Positions 33,668-44,799 of a DNA stretch of 64,000 nucleotides are shown one piece after another. A model generated the notes under the pieces. The model had not been told where the DNA came from. It worked only from the letters and a program-made list of their open reading frames with translations, and did no database searches. This DNA comes from Mycolicibacterium senegalense (GTDB taxonomy: Bacteria > Actinomycetota > Actinomycetes > Mycobacteriales > Mycobacteriaceae): assembly GCF_019645875.1 (NCBI RefSeq), contig NZ_CP081000.1:2790001-2854000 (forward strand), in the 5' to 3' direction. Each line of letters begins with the position of its first letter. Positions within the stretch are counted from its first letter, which is position 1. A program made the position numbers and the translations under genes.

Positions 33668-34057
33668 ATGACGGAGACCGCAGACCGGGTCACTCGGTTC
33701 GCCGCTGATCTCATCGATAGTGCGGCCGCCGAAGGCGCACGTCAGAGCCGGTCAGCCAAACAGCAGCTCGACCACTGGGCTCGAGTGGGCCGGGCCGTGT
33801 CCAGCCAACACAGTGCGGCACGCCGCAAGGTGGAGTCCGCGTTGGCCGGCGAGTTGTCCCTGCGTGAGTTGACGGCCGAAGAAGGCACGGTGTTCGACGC
33901 CGAGATCGCCGCCTCCATCGAGGAAAGCCTGGCTCGTGCCGACTACGGCAAGACGCTGGCCGGACGCGGAATCACCACGGTGGCGCTCGACGACAACGGC
34001 AACATCGTGCAGTACCGCCCCGACGGCAGCACTGCGGTGCTGGCACGCACGCAGTGA
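33668..34057 (+). CDS. ParD-like antitoxin
   Basis: 129 residues. The N-terminal part (T-R-F-A-A-D-L-I-D-S-A-A-A-E-G-A-R-Q-S-R-S-A-K-Q-Q-L-D-H-W) matches the ribbon-helix-helix-like 'TA system ParD family' protein; the C-terminal half would wrap the toxin. Length and partner match tuberculosis Rv0367c/Rv0366c as I remember them. Start ATG 33668 after CGGAGG. Followed 37 bp later by the zeta toxin. Confidence 0.8.
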   Translation: MTETADRVTRFAADLIDSAAAEGARQSRSAKQQLDHWARVGRAVSSQHSAARRKVESALAGELSLRELTAEEGTVFDAEIAASIEESLARADYGKTLAGRGITTVALDDNGNIVQYRPDGSTAVLARTQ

Positions 34058-34094
34058 TCTCCGCCGGCACTGACGCGGACGGTATCGCCGATCG

Positions 34095-34673
34095 GTGAAG
34101 CGCCTCGATCTCGTCGTCGGCTGCAACGGCGCCGGCAAGTCGACCTTCGTCGAACTCACCCTCTCACCTCTGCTGCCCGGCAGCCCGTTCGTCAACGCGG
34201 ACGAAATCGCCAAGCGGCGGTGGCCCGAAGACCCTGCCCCGCATTCGTACGAAGCCGCGTTGATCGCGGCCGAAACCCGCGCGAAACTCATCGAACTCGG
34301 TGAGTCGTTCATCGCCGAAACCGTGTTCTCGCACCCTTCCAAGCTCGACCTCATCGACGACGCACACGTCGCCGGGTACACCGTGGTGCTGCACTGCATC
34401 CTCATTCCCGAAGAATTGGCCGTGCAGCGCGTGCGTCACCGGGTGTCGGCGGGTGGCCACGACGTGCCTGAAGCCAAGATCCGCGAGCGCTACCAACGGC
34501 TTTGGGACCTGGTCGCCGTCGCCGCGATGCGCGCGGACGCCGCAACGTTCTACGACAACAGCACCGTCAGAGGCCCCCGCATCGTCGCCCAGATAGCGGG
34601 CGGGTTCGCCATCGGTTCGCCCACCTGGCCGAAATGGGCACCGGCGGTGCTCATTTCACGCTGGGCGGGTTGA
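34095..34673 (+). CDS. Zeta-toxin family kinase
   Basis: 192 residues. Walker A G-C-N-G-A-G-K-S-T at about 9-17, V-N-A-D-E-I-A near 33 (substrate-side Asp/Glu of zeta toxins), and an R-V-R-H-R-V lid region near 113. Zeta toxins phosphorylate UDP-N-acetyl sugars and so block wall synthesis. This short form resembles chromosomal members paired with ParD-like antitoxins. Start GTG 34095. Probably one operon with the antitoxin. Confidence 0.8.
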   Translation: MKRLDLVVGCNGAGKSTFVELTLSPLLPGSPFVNADEIAKRRWPEDPAPHSYEAALIAAETRAKLIELGESFIAETVFSHPSKLDLIDDAHVAGYTVVLHCILIPEELAVQRVRHRVSAGGHDVPEAKIRERYQRLWDLVAVAAMRADAATFYDNSTVRGPRIVAQIAGGFAIGSPTWPKWAPAVLISRWAG

Positions 34674-34693
34674 ACCACCGGCGGTCACCGGAC

Positions 34694-36967
<2,274 letters not shown>

Positions 36968-36984
36968 TCAGTGACGGGCTGCCA

Positions 36985-37416
36985 TCAGGAAGTTCGAGTT
37001 CGCGCACAGTCGGGGCATTGGCCCCAGTAGATGACCTCGGCTTCGTCGATCGCGAAACCGTTGTCATCGGATGCGGTCAGACATGGAGCGGCGCCGACCG
37101 CGCAATCCACATCGGCGATCGCGCCGCATGACCGGCATACGACGTGGTGGTGGTTGTCGTCGACCCGGGTTTCGTAGCGGGCCACCGATCCGGTCGGTTG
37201 GATCCGGCGTACCAGGCCGGCCGCGGTCAACGCGTTCAAGGCGTCGTACACGGTTTGGTGGGATACATCGGGCAGGTGAACGCGCACGGCGCGGATGACC
37301 AGATCGGTCTCGGCGTGCGGATGCTCTTTCACCGCGTCGAGCACCGCCAGCCGGGGGCGAGTGACGCGGAGCCCGGCCGAGCGCAACATGCCTGTGAAGT
37401 CGAGGCCTTCAGCCAT
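36985..37416 (-). CDS. furA: Fur-family regulator of katG
   Basis: 143 residues. Winged helix at about 12-75 ([24 protein letters not shown]). The metal-binding half has H-H-H-V-V-C-R-S-C and a second C-P-D-C pair at the C-terminus. In mycobacteria FurA represses the furA-katG operon and loses binding on oxidation. ATG 37416 chosen; mycobacterial furA is often leaderless with a GTG, and in-frame GTG 37419 and TTG 37437 lie just upstream. Confidence 0.92.
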   Translation of the reverse strand: MAEGLDFTGMLRSAGLRVTRPRLAVLDAVKEHPHAETDLVIRAVRVHLPDVSHQTVYDALNALTAAGLVRRIQPTGSVARYETRVDDNHHHVVCRSCGAIADVDCAVGAAPCLTASDDNGFAIDEAEVIYWGQCPDCARTRTS

Positions 37417-37436
37417 CACCTTCGAGTGTGGCGACA

Positions 37437-37457
37437 AACCTGGAAGGTATCAAGGTT
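37437..37457. promoter_or_regulatory. Candidate FurA operator (AACCT-N11-AGGTT)
   Basis: An A/T-rich interrupted palindrome with perfect 5-bp arms lying directly upstream of the furA start, where FurA autoregulation is known in mycobacteria. The short arms make this tentative. Confidence 0.4.
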
Positions 37458-37506
37458 TTGACACCGTCCTCAGGCCAGATCCGGCCCCGGCTGTAGCGTG
37501 ACGTGC

Positions 37507-38142
37507 ATGAATTCCTTTCGCGTGCCTTCCTCCGTTGCGCTCGTGGCCTGTGCCGCCTCGCTGACCATGGCGCTCGCTGCGTGCGGGTCCGACACCGAAA
37601 CCTCCTCGGCCGGCTCCTCGTCGAGCACCCCGTCGGTCGCCGAGGTGCTCACCCCGTCCATCGCCGAGACCGCCACCGAGGCCAGCACCTGCCCGACCGC
37701 GGCGCCGCAGAACGCGGGCACGCCCGAATGGACGACGTCCGGGGCGACCGGCAGCATCCAGGTCACCGGCTCTACTGACACCACCGCGCCGGCGGTGAAG
37801 GTGGACGGGCCGTTCAGTGTGTCCGAGACCCAGGTGCACACCCTCAAAGCGGGCGACGGACCGGTCGTCGCGCCGACGGCCAACGTCACCGTCTGCTACA
37901 TGGGTGTCAACGGACGCGACGGATCGGTGTTCGACAGCAGTTACCAACGGGGCGAGACGGTTGACTTCCCGCTGGACGGCGTCGTGCCGGGCTTCCAGAA
38001 GGCCATCTCGGGACAGAAGGTCGGCTCCACGGTGGCAGTTGCGGTGGCCTCGCCCGACGGTTATCCCCAGGGACAGCCTGCCGCCGGAATCCAGCCGGGC
38101 GACACGTTGATCTTCGCGATCAAGATTCTCGACGCCCAGTAA
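37507..38142 (+). CDS. FKBP-type peptidyl-prolyl isomerase lipoprotein
   Basis: 211 residues. A signal peptide ends in the lipobox A-L-A-A-C26, so it is an exported, lipid-anchored protein. A Ser/Thr-rich linker leads to an FKBP domain at about 115-211: V-T-V-C-Y-M-G-V-N-G-R-D-G-S-V-F-D-S-S, then V-D-F-P-L-D-G-V-V-P-G-F-Q-K-A-I-S-G and the final L-I-F-A-I-K-I-L. It should assist folding of exported proteins. ATG 37507 is preferred; a GTG at 37498 is in frame. Confidence 0.88.
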   Translation: MNSFRVPSSVALVACAASLTMALAACGSDTETSSAGSSSSTPSVAEVLTPSIAETATEASTCPTAAPQNAGTPEWTTSGATGSIQVTGSTDTTAPAVKVDGPFSVSETQVHTLKAGDGPVVAPTANVTVCYMGVNGRDGSVFDSSYQRGETVDFPLDGVVPGFQKAISGQKVGSTVAVAVASPDGYPQGQPAAGIQPGDTLIFAIKILDAQ

Positions 38143-38194
38143 CAAGCGAACACCGCCCACCTGGCACCCGGTGGCCGCTTGCAAGAATGCTCAC

Positions 38195-38800
38195 ATGGTC
38201 GAGCGAAGCATCTGGATGCAGAAAGTCGCGGCCGATCCGGGGCATTCGGATTGGTACGTCGAACGGTTTCGTGCCATGCAGCGCGCCGGACAGGACCTAG
38301 CCGGCGAGGCTCGTCTGATCGATGCGATGGCGACGCGCAATGCCCGCATCCTCGATGCCGGATGTGGTCCTGGCCGGGTGGGCGGATACCTCGCCGAGGC
38401 CGGGCACCAGGTGGTCGGCGTCGACGTCGACCCGGTGCTGATCGAGGCGGCCGAGACGGACCATCCGGGCCCGCGCTGGATCGTCGGAGATCTGGCTGAA
38501 CTCGACCTACCGGCGCTCGGTATCGCCGACCCGTTCGACATCATCGTCTCGGCCGGCAACGTGATGACATTCCTCGCCCCGAGCACCCGTGTCCAGGTGC
38601 TGACGCGGCTGCGCGCGCATCTCGCCGACGACGGTCGTGCGGTGATCGGATTCGGGGCCGGGCGCGACTACGAGTTCGGCCAGTTCCTCGATGACGCCGC
38701 GACAGCCGGATTCACCCGGGATCTGTTGTTGTCCACCTGGGATCTGCGACCCTTCACCGAAGATTCGGACTTCCTGGTGGCGATCCTGCGCCCCGCCTAG
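38195..38800 (+). CDS. Class I SAM-dependent methyltransferase
   Basis: 201 residues. Motif I is L-D-A-G-C-G-P-G-R-V-G near 54-64, followed by V-V-G-V-D-V-D near 76 and an acidic residue after the W-I-V-G-D-L motif near 99. Rossmann-type methyltransferase of the Methyltransf_25/11 group, substrate unknown. ATG 38195 preferred. Its 3' end overlaps the convergent thioesterase by 47 bp. Confidence 0.85.
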   Translation: MVERSIWMQKVAADPGHSDWYVERFRAMQRAGQDLAGEARLIDAMATRNARILDAGCGPGRVGGYLAEAGHQVVGVDVDPVLIEAAETDHPGPRWIVGDLAELDLPALGIADPFDIIVSAGNVMTFLAPSTRVQVLTRLRAHLADDGRAVIGFGAGRDYEFGQFLDDAATAGFTRDLLLSTWDLRPFTEDSDFLVAILRPA

Positions 38801-39608
38801 CGCGAGAGCCGTTCGGGCTGAAGTTGAAATTCGCTATCGCAGTGGATAATCCGGTGCCGATCTGGCCCACTGTGTCATACAGGCATGCGCTTCCGGTCGC
38901 TACCCCGGCTGCGCTGGTGTGGGTTACCGCCGCCATGCCGATGTAGGGGCCGACCGGCAGCCTGCTCAGCGCCAGCGTGTAGTCGGCATTGATGAACGCC
39001 AGACCGGCTGAACTGAAATTGGTCATCGAACTCGTGACGTCGACCGCCAGTGCCGCTCGGACGAACGGCGTCAGCTCTTCGCCGTCGACCAGCTGACGGA
39101 CTTCACGCAACCACGCGTACCGAGGCCCGCACTGCTGCCATGGGAATCCCTCACCCGCCCAATCCTGGTCTGGACCATACGCCCGGATGAACATAGGCGT
39201 CGCGTCGTCGAACTCTGCCGGTTCCTCTGGTAACGGCGGCAGCTCGATCTCGGTGGTCCAGAACTCGCCGTCGGGTTGGGCGCCGCGCCTCAGATGCAGC
39301 GCTGAAGCCCGAGCCACGAGCTCGCCGTCCTGGGTCATCACAGCATCGACCGCCTGCATGCGCGAGCCCGATCTCACCTCCGACGCGGTGACGCGAACCG
39401 GAGCGCTGGCGACCCGGCGCAGTATCTCGACGGTGAACCGCGCCGGTTGCAGGCTCGCATCGCTGACGAGTTGCTCCACGGCCCGGGCCAGCAGTCCGCC
39501 GACCACCTGGCCGCCCAGGGTCGGCCCCCAACCCCCGTGTGCGATCTCGTTCGGCACGAACCCGTGGTCACTGCTCACAAAGAACGGCGTCATCGCAGTG
39601 TGTTCCAC
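38754..39608 (-). CDS. Double hot-dog thioesterase-family protein
   Basis: 284 residues. The N-terminal hot-dog half has H-G-G-W-G-P-T-L-G-G-Q-V-V-G-G-L-L-A-R near 24-42, typical of mycobacterial acyl-CoA thioesterase-like proteins. The second half has T-N-F-S-S-A-G-L-A-F-I-N-A-D-Y-T-L near 200. It likely hydrolyses acyl-CoA. GTG 39608 has GAAAGGG at good spacing. The tail after F-N-F-S is basic and low-complexity where it overlaps the neighbouring methyltransferase. It is divergent from the gene at 39765. Confidence 0.8.
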   Translation of the reverse strand: MEHTAMTPFFVSSDHGFVPNEIAHGGWGPTLGGQVVGGLLARAVEQLVSDASLQPARFTVEILRRVASAPVRVTASEVRSGSRMQAVDAVMTQDGELVARASALHLRRGAQPDGEFWTTEIELPPLPEEPAEFDDATPMFIRAYGPDQDWAGEGFPWQQCGPRYAWLREVRQLVDGEELTPFVRAALAVDVTSSMTNFSSAGLAFINADYTLALSRLPVGPYIGMAAVTHTSAAGVATGSACLYDTVGQIGTGLSTAIANFNFSPNGSRARRGAGSPPGSPNLR

Positions 39609-39728
39609 ATGTACACCCTTTCGTCCTGCACATCGGGCGGTTCGGACCCCATTACCGATATCTCTACAGTTGCCACAACGATATATGCCTGGTCGGAAAT
39701 CGACTGTTGCCACCCCAGCCGCACCGCT

Positions 39729-39747
39729 CTACTATCGGCTGTAGTAG
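39729..39747. promoter_or_regulatory. Operator copy 3: CTACTAT-N5-GTAGTAG palindrome
   Basis: Same 7-5-7 layout as at 2167 and 2249, one mismatch in the arms. It ends 17 bp before ATG 39765 and lies 120 bp upstream of the thioesterase, so it may serve both. Confidence 0.6.
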
Positions 39748-39764
39748 ACGATTTGGAGGGTCCT

Positions 39765-40181
39765 ATGTCGGCACCGACAATCGTTCAGGCACAACGCTTT
39801 CTGCGCCTGACAGCATGGATGTTCCTGCTGGGCTGGGGCTTGCACGTGATCGACCACCTGCTCCGCGGAATGTCGGGGTCACCGATGTTCGTCATGGCCG
39901 GCGGCATGGTTCAGGGCGTGATCGTCATCATCGCGATCACCATGGCGCTGCGCGGGCAGTCCCGGGCGCCCGATCTCGCGATCTTCACCGGTGTCGGCAG
40001 TGCCATCGTGTTCACCTACGCACATCTGTTGCCGAATATCTGGCCGAACTTCCAGGACAGCTATCTCAGCGGGCCCCGGCTCAACGTCACCTGGTTCTCC
40101 TGGGCGACAGCGCTTTCCGAGATCGGTACCGGACTGTTGTTCGCCTACGCGGGCTTGCGGGCAAAGCGGACTGCGGCGTAG
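39765..40181 (+). CDS. Four-helix membrane protein, function unknown
   Basis: 138 residues with four membrane helices (about 13-30, 40-60, 70-90, 112-130). His residues in helix 1 (W-G-L-H-V-I-D-H-L-L-R) and in helix 3 (T-Y-A-H-L-L-P) are the only marked polar intramembrane positions. The family is not recognised. TTTGGAGGG gives a strong RBS for ATG 39765. Presumably controlled by the operator just upstream. Confidence 0.7.
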   Translation: MSAPTIVQAQRFLRLTAWMFLLGWGLHVIDHLLRGMSGSPMFVMAGGMVQGVIVIIAITMALRGQSRAPDLAIFTGVGSAIVFTYAHLLPNIWPNFQDSYLSGPRLNVTWFSWATALSEIGTGLLFAYAGLRAKRTAA

Positions 40182-40208
40182 CCACCGCCTTGCGGGTAAC
40201 GTCGGCAG

Positions 40209-41570
40209 ATGGGATTGGTGTACTCCAGCATCATCGACGCTCCGCAGGATGCAGTCTTCAACTGGCACAGTCGACCGGGCGCGTTCACCAGGCTGTCGCC
40301 ACCATGGCAACCGATGAAACTCGTCTCCGAGGCAGGCTCTCTGCGTGACGGCCGTGCCGAACTAGTGTTGCCGGGCGGGTTGCGGTGGATCGCTCAGCAC
40401 CAGGCTGACGCCTACGACCCGCCACGGCGCTTCGTCGACCAGATCGCCAGCGACGGTCCGGCCTCGCTACCCGCGGCATTGGCAGTGCGCTGGAAGCACA
40501 TTCACGAATTCGACCCGATCGATGCGACCCGCACCCGGATGACCGACCGCGTCGAGACGCCTGTGCCCGGCCGATTCCTGCGTCCGATGTTCGCCTACCG
40601 GCACCGCCAGCTCGCCGATGACCTCGCGGCCCACCAGCAGGCCCGCGCCCGGGGGCTGGCACCGCTGACCATTGCGGTCACCGGAGCGTCCGGTCTGGTC
40701 GGCTCGGCGTTGACAGCGTTCTTGAGCACCGGCGGCCATCGGGTCATCCGGCTGGTCCGCCACGCGACAGCTAAACCCCATGAACGGCAATGGAATCCGG
40801 AAGACCCCGACCCCGATTTGTTGATCGGGGTGGATGCCGTCATCCACCTGGCCGGCGCGTCGATCGCCGGCCGGTTCACCGAGGGGCATCGCCGCGCGAT
40901 CCGCGAAAGCCGCATCGAGCCGACCCGCCGACTGGCCGAACTGATCGCCCACACCGATCCCGGTCCACAGGTGGTCGTCGGCGCCTCGGCGGTCGGTTTC
41001 TACGGATACGACCGCGGCGACGAGGTTCTCACCGAGAGCAGCGAACGCGGCGACGGCTTCCTGGCCGACGTGGTGACGGACTGGGAGGACGCGCTGGCCC
41101 CGGCTGAACAATCGGGCACCCGAGCGGTGCACATACGCACCGGAATCGTCCAGTCGCCGAGCGGCGGCACCTTACGGCTGCTGCGTCCGCTGTTCGCCGC
41201 CGGACTCGGAGGCCGCATCGGCGACGGGCAACAGTGGTTGCCCTGGATCGGAATCGACGACCTCGTCGACATCTATCACCGGGCGTTATGGGATACGCAG
41301 CTGTCCGGCCCGGTCAACGCAGTGGCGCCGGAGCCGGTGCGCAACGCTGACTACACCGAAACGCTCGGACGTATTCTTCACCGTCCGACGATTCTGCCGG
41401 TACCCACTCTGGGGCCACGGCTGCTGCTGGGCGACCAGGGTGCCCGCGAACTGGCGTGCGCCAGCCAGCGGGCGGTTCCTGCGGTCCTGGCCGCCGCCGA
41501 TCACCGCTTCCGCCATCCTCAACTGGATCAGGCGCTGCGCCACGTGTTGGGACGCGCGACTACGGCGTAG
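40209..41570 (+). CDS. TIGR01777-family SDR with N-terminal SRPBCC domain
   Basis: 453 residues. Residues 1-145 are a START-like/SRPBCC domain (S-S-I-I-D-A-P-Q-D-A-V-F-N-W near 6). Residues about 155-450 are an atypical short-chain dehydrogenase with V-T-G-A-S-G-L-V-G near 158, then H-L-A-G-A-S-I-A and a C-terminal DUF1731 segment. This fusion is common in actinobacteria; the reaction is unknown. The 3' end overlaps the convergent proline-rich gene by 11 bp. Confidence 0.88.
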   Translation: MGLVYSSIIDAPQDAVFNWHSRPGAFTRLSPPWQPMKLVSEAGSLRDGRAELVLPGGLRWIAQHQADAYDPPRRFVDQIASDGPASLPAALAVRWKHIHEFDPIDATRTRMTDRVETPVPGRFLRPMFAYRHRQLADDLAAHQQARARGLAPLTIAVTGASGLVGSALTAFLSTGGHRVIRLVRHATAKPHERQWNPEDPDPDLLIGVDAVIHLAGASIAGRFTEGHRRAIRESRIEPTRRLAELIAHTDPGPQVVVGASAVGFYGYDRGDEVLTESSERGDGFLADVVTDWEDALAPAEQSGTRAVHIRTGIVQSPSGGTLRLLRPLFAAGLGGRIGDGQQWLPWIGIDDLVDIYHRALWDTQLSGPVNAVAPEPVRNADYTETLGRILHRPTILPVPTLGPRLLLGDQGARELACASQRAVPAVLAAADHRFRHPQLDQALRHVLGRATTA

Positions 41571-42117
41571 GGGCTGCCGGCGGGGTGGCCGGCTGCTGTC
41601 CTGGCGAGTTGTACTCGTAGCCGGGCGGCGGCGGGCCGTTCAGCGAGTAGTAGCCCGGTGGCAGCGGCGGACCGGCCGGACCGCTACCGGGGGCCGGCGC
41701 CGTGACCGGCGTCTCGGAGCCCGGAGCGTTGATCGACTTGTAGCCGGGCGGCAGCGGCGGAGCCGGACCTGCACCAGGAGGTGGCGCGACGCCCTCGGGC
41801 GCTCCCCCGCCGGTCTGGAAGCCGCCCGGATCGTGGGCCTGGTGCCAGAGATCCCGGAGCGTGCCGATCGGGCCCGATCCGTACTGCCCGGAGCCGTACA
41901 CCGGGTTGGCGATCTCGGGTACCTGCGGAGGGCCGGCCGGTGCCGGCGGCGGGGGTGCCGCCATCGCGGGATCCGCCGGCGCAGGCGCGGGATCAGGCAC
42001 TACGGGGTCCGCCGTGGCCTGGCCTGCCGCGGCCAGCACGGCGCCGACGGCGGTCAGGCCCGCGATCGCGAGCTTCGCTCCGTTGATGGCGAGCGTCGCT
42101 CGGTGCGCTTCGGTCAT
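41560..42117 (-). CDS. Secreted proline-rich protein
   Basis: 185 residues. Signal peptide about 1-37 (A-A-G-Q-A-T-A-D). The mature part is Pro/Ala/Gly-rich and contains an imperfect repeat, P-P-L-P-P-G-Y-(K/Y)-S-(I/L)-N-(A/G)-P, twice near 120-133 and 150-163, with a third P-P-P-G-Y-E-Y near 166. Such proteins are often wall-associated. No enzymatic motif. Confidence 0.7.
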   Translation of the reverse strand: MTEAHRATLAINGAKLAIAGLTAVGAVLAAAGQATADPVVPDPAPAPADPAMAAPPPPAPAGPPQVPEIANPVYGSGQYGSGPIGTLRDLWHQAHDPGGFQTGGGAPEGVAPPPGAGPAPPLPPGYKSINAPGSETPVTAPAPGSGPAGPPLPPGYYSLNGPPPPGYEYNSPGQQPATPPAAPTP

Positions 42118-42253
42118 CTATCCAGCGGTCCTCTCTCGATGCACGCGGCCCGTGCATCGTCGCACACCGTCCTGAGGTCGCGCTCGGTCAGAACGGTGCC
42201 AGCAGGAACTCGCCGACGAAACGCCCGAACTGCACGCCCCGGCCGGCATGCGG

Positions 42254-43606
42254 TTAACGCTCGCTGGGCTCCGGCGGAGCCTCTGACGGCGGCGGCGTGA
42301 GTGCGTCCCAGGTGGTCCATGTGTAGCGCTGCTCGGGAAGACCCGTGGCGCCGAGCATGAAGGCCCGATGCGCCCGGCGGGCCCGCGCGATGGTGCCCAG
42401 CCAGGTGGCCACGGTGCTGATGCGGTTGCGGATACCGGTCAGAAAGGCGATGTGCAGGAATCCCCATGCCAGCCAGCCGAAAACACCGGCGATCTTGACC
42501 GGGCCGACTTGCAGCAGGGCCTGTCCCCGAGCGATGTAGGCCGCAGAACCGAGATCCCGGTAGCGGAACGGTTTCCGAGGCTTACCGGCCAGTTCCCGGC
42601 GTATGCACGAGGCGACGTGCAACCCGCCCTGCATCGCGTTCTCGGCCACACCGGGCAGGTTCTCGCGGCCGGCGAGATCACCGATCACGAATACCTCGGG
42701 ATACTGGGCGACCGAAAGATCAGGCCCCACAGCGATTCTCCCGCTCCGGTCCGATTCCGCACCCAGAACTTTCGCGAGGTGCCGGGCGAACGGCACGGCC
42801 TCGACGCCGGCCGTCCACAACACGGTTCGGGCCACGTACTGCTCGTCGGGGCCCCCGGCCTTGGGACTCACGGTCACGCCCTCACGGTTGACATCGGTCA
42901 CGTGCACACCCAGGTGGAGCTCGACACCCAGCTGCTGCAGCGACCGAGTCGCCTTGTCCCCCAGCTCCGGACAGAAGGCCTTCAACACCCGCTCACCGCC
43001 GTCGAACAGCAGCACCCTGGCTTCCTCGGGCTCGATGCTGTGGAACTCGTGGGCCAGGGTGCGGGTTGCCATTTCGCGGATCTGCCCGGCCAGCTCCACC
43101 CCTGTGGGTCCACCTCCGGCGACGGCAAAGGTGAGCCACCCGTCACGCTCGGGGCCGGGCGGCAACGTCTCGGCGATTTCGAAGGCGGTGAACACCCGTT
43201 GCCGAATGTGGGCCGCGTCGTCGAGCGTCTTCATGCCGGGGGCCCACTGCGCGAAGTGCTCCTTGCCGAAGTACGACTGCTGCATGCCCGCGGCCACCAC
43301 CAGCACGTCGTAGTCGACGGTGAATGTCGTCTCGTCGGGCCGCCGGGCGGTGACCCGCCGCCGCTGCGGGTCGATGTCGACGGCTTCACCGAGCAGCGTG
43401 GTGACGTTGCGGTGCCGCTCGAACTCCTCACGCAGCGGACGGCTGATCTGGCCGAAGCTCAACGTGCCGGTGGCGCACTGATAGAGCAGTGGCTGGAACA
43501 GGTGTCCCGCCGATCGGTCCAGCAGCGTCACGTCGACATCGGTCCCGCCCAGTCGCCGGGCGCAGAACAGACCGCCGAATCCCCCACCGATGATCAACAC
43601 TCTCAT
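42254..43606 (-). CDS. Type II NADH dehydrogenase (NDH-2)
   Basis: 450 residues. FAD motif G-G-G-F-G-G near 6-11; NAD motif A-V-A-G-G-G-P-T-G-V-E-L-A-G near 162; V-F-V-I-G-D-L-A for the second FAD contact near 306. The amphipathic C-terminus (about 355-400) would attach it to the membrane. It passes electrons from NADH to menaquinone without proton pumping. It lacks the exact sequence to say whether it is the main Ndh or a paralogue. ATG 43606 preferred over 43621. Confidence 0.85.
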   Translation of the reverse strand: MRVLIIGGGFGGLFCARRLGGTDVDVTLLDRSAGHLFQPLLYQCATGTLSFGQISRPLREEFERHRNVTTLLGEAVDIDPQRRRVTARRPDETTFTVDYDVLVVAAGMQQSYFGKEHFAQWAPGMKTLDDAAHIRQRVFTAFEIAETLPPGPERDGWLTFAVAGGGPTGVELAGQIREMATRTLAHEFHSIEPEEARVLLFDGGERVLKAFCPELGDKATRSLQQLGVELHLGVHVTDVNREGVTVSPKAGGPDEQYVARTVLWTAGVEAVPFARHLAKVLGAESDRSGRIAVGPDLSVAQYPEVFVIGDLAGRENLPGVAENAMQGGLHVASCIRRELAGKPRKPFRYRDLGSAAYIARGQALLQVGPVKIAGVFGWLAWGFLHIAFLTGIRNRISTVATWLGTIARARRAHRAFMLGATGLPEQRYTWTTWDALTPPPSEAPPEPSER

Positions 43607-43630
43607 CTGACTGTTGCCCACACCCAGAGG

Positions 43631-44785
43631 TTAACCGTCTTGTTCCGAATTGCGACCGTGGAGCACAGCTGCGCGCAGGGTGAGGTGATTGCGCTCGGCC
43701 ACCGATTGCGCTTCGGCCGCCGCCTGCACGTACAGCTTTGCGGCCGTCGAAATGTCGCCGGCGCGCTCGTGCAGATAGGCAGCCGCGGCGGTATGGCGCG
43801 GCAATGTCGGATCGAGTTCAGCCAGCGCGGCCAAGCCCGCCTGGGGCCCGTCCGCCTCACCGACGGCAACCGCCCGGTTGAGCCGCACCACGGGGCTGTC
43901 GGTCAGTGCGACGAGTTCGTCATACCACTCGACGATCTGCACCCAGTCGGTCTCCTCCGCGGACTGCGCGTCGGCGTGCAAGGCCGCGACCGCGGCTTGC
44001 GCCTGGTACTCCCCGAGCCGGTCGCACGCCAGTGCGGCCTGCAGTACGGCCACGCCTTCGACGATGAGATCGCGCCGCCACAGCGTGCGGTCCTGCTCCG
44101 CCAAGGGAACCAGTGACCCGTCGGCACGAGTACGCGCCCGACGCCTGGCGTGGTGCAGCAGGAACAACGCGAGCAGACCGTCCACTTCTGGGTCATCGGT
44201 GATCCGGGACAACTGGCGCGCCAGCCTGATCGCCTCGGCCGCCAGATCGACATCGCCGCCGTAGCCTTCGTTGAACACCAGATACAACACACGCAGCACA
44301 GTGCTCAGATCGCCGGGACGGTCCAGCCGCACTTCGGCCACCGTGCGTTTGGCACGGCTGATCCGTTGTGCCATGGTCGATTCCGGTACGAGATAGGCCT
44401 GTGCGATCTGACGGGTGGTCAGCCCGCCGACCGCGCGCAACGTCAGCGCGACCGCCGACGACGAGGACAAGCTCGGGTGCGCGCACAGGAAGTAGAGCTG
44501 CAACGTGTCATCGGTGGCCGGGACGGGGCCGGCGGCCGGCTCGGCCGCGATCCGCGCCTCGCGGCTGCGCCGTGCCACCTCTGATCGGGAGATGTCGAGG
44601 AACCGCCGCCACGCGGTGGTGATCAGCCAACCCTTGGGATCGTCGGGTCGTCGGTCCGGCCAGGTTTCCCATGCCCGGACCACGGCTTCGGCCACGGCAT
44701 CCTCTGCCGCCGCGAAGTCGGCCCCTCGGTGGACGAGTGCCGCCAGGACACCGGGAATGAGATCCCGTAACAGCTGCTCGTCCAC
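43631..44785 (-). CDS. ECF42-type RNA polymerase sigma factor
   Basis: 384 residues. Regions 2 and 4 occupy about the first 160 residues (A-A-E-D-A-V-A-E-A; L-T-T-R-Q-I-A-Q-A-Y-L-V-P-E-S-T-M-A-Q-R). The long C-terminal extension is the DUF6596/TPR-like part (V-F-N-E-G-Y near 174). This group is always found with a YCII protein, as here. GTG 44785 lies 14 bp after the YCII stop. The C-terminal domain is thought to replace a classical anti-sigma factor. Confidence 0.85.
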   Translation of the reverse strand: MDEQLLRDLIPGVLAALVHRGADFAAAEDAVAEAVVRAWETWPDRRPDDPKGWLITTAWRRFLDISRSEVARRSREARIAAEPAAGPVPATDDTLQLYFLCAHPSLSSSSAVALTLRAVGGLTTRQIAQAYLVPESTMAQRISRAKRTVAEVRLDRPGDLSTVLRVLYLVFNEGYGGDVDLAAEAIRLARQLSRITDDPEVDGLLALFLLHHARRRARTRADGSLVPLAEQDRTLWRRDLIVEGVAVLQAALACDRLGEYQAQAAVAALHADAQSAEETDWVQIVEWYDELVALTDSPVVRLNRAVAVGEADGPQAGLAALAELDPTLPRHTAAAAYLHERAGDISTAAKLYVQAAAEAQSVAERNHLTLRAAVLHGRNSEQDG

Positions 44786-44799
44786 CGCCCGCCGGGCCT

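Noticed and set aside
33601..34673. Plasmid-derived addiction module
   Set aside because: Base composition and neighbours are chromosomal, and similar pairs exist in mycobacterial chromosomes; no mobility genes are present.
42368..44116. 582-codon open frame opposite NDH-2 and the ECF42 sigma gene
   Set aside because: It crosses two genuine genes on the other strand and contains no recognisable motif.
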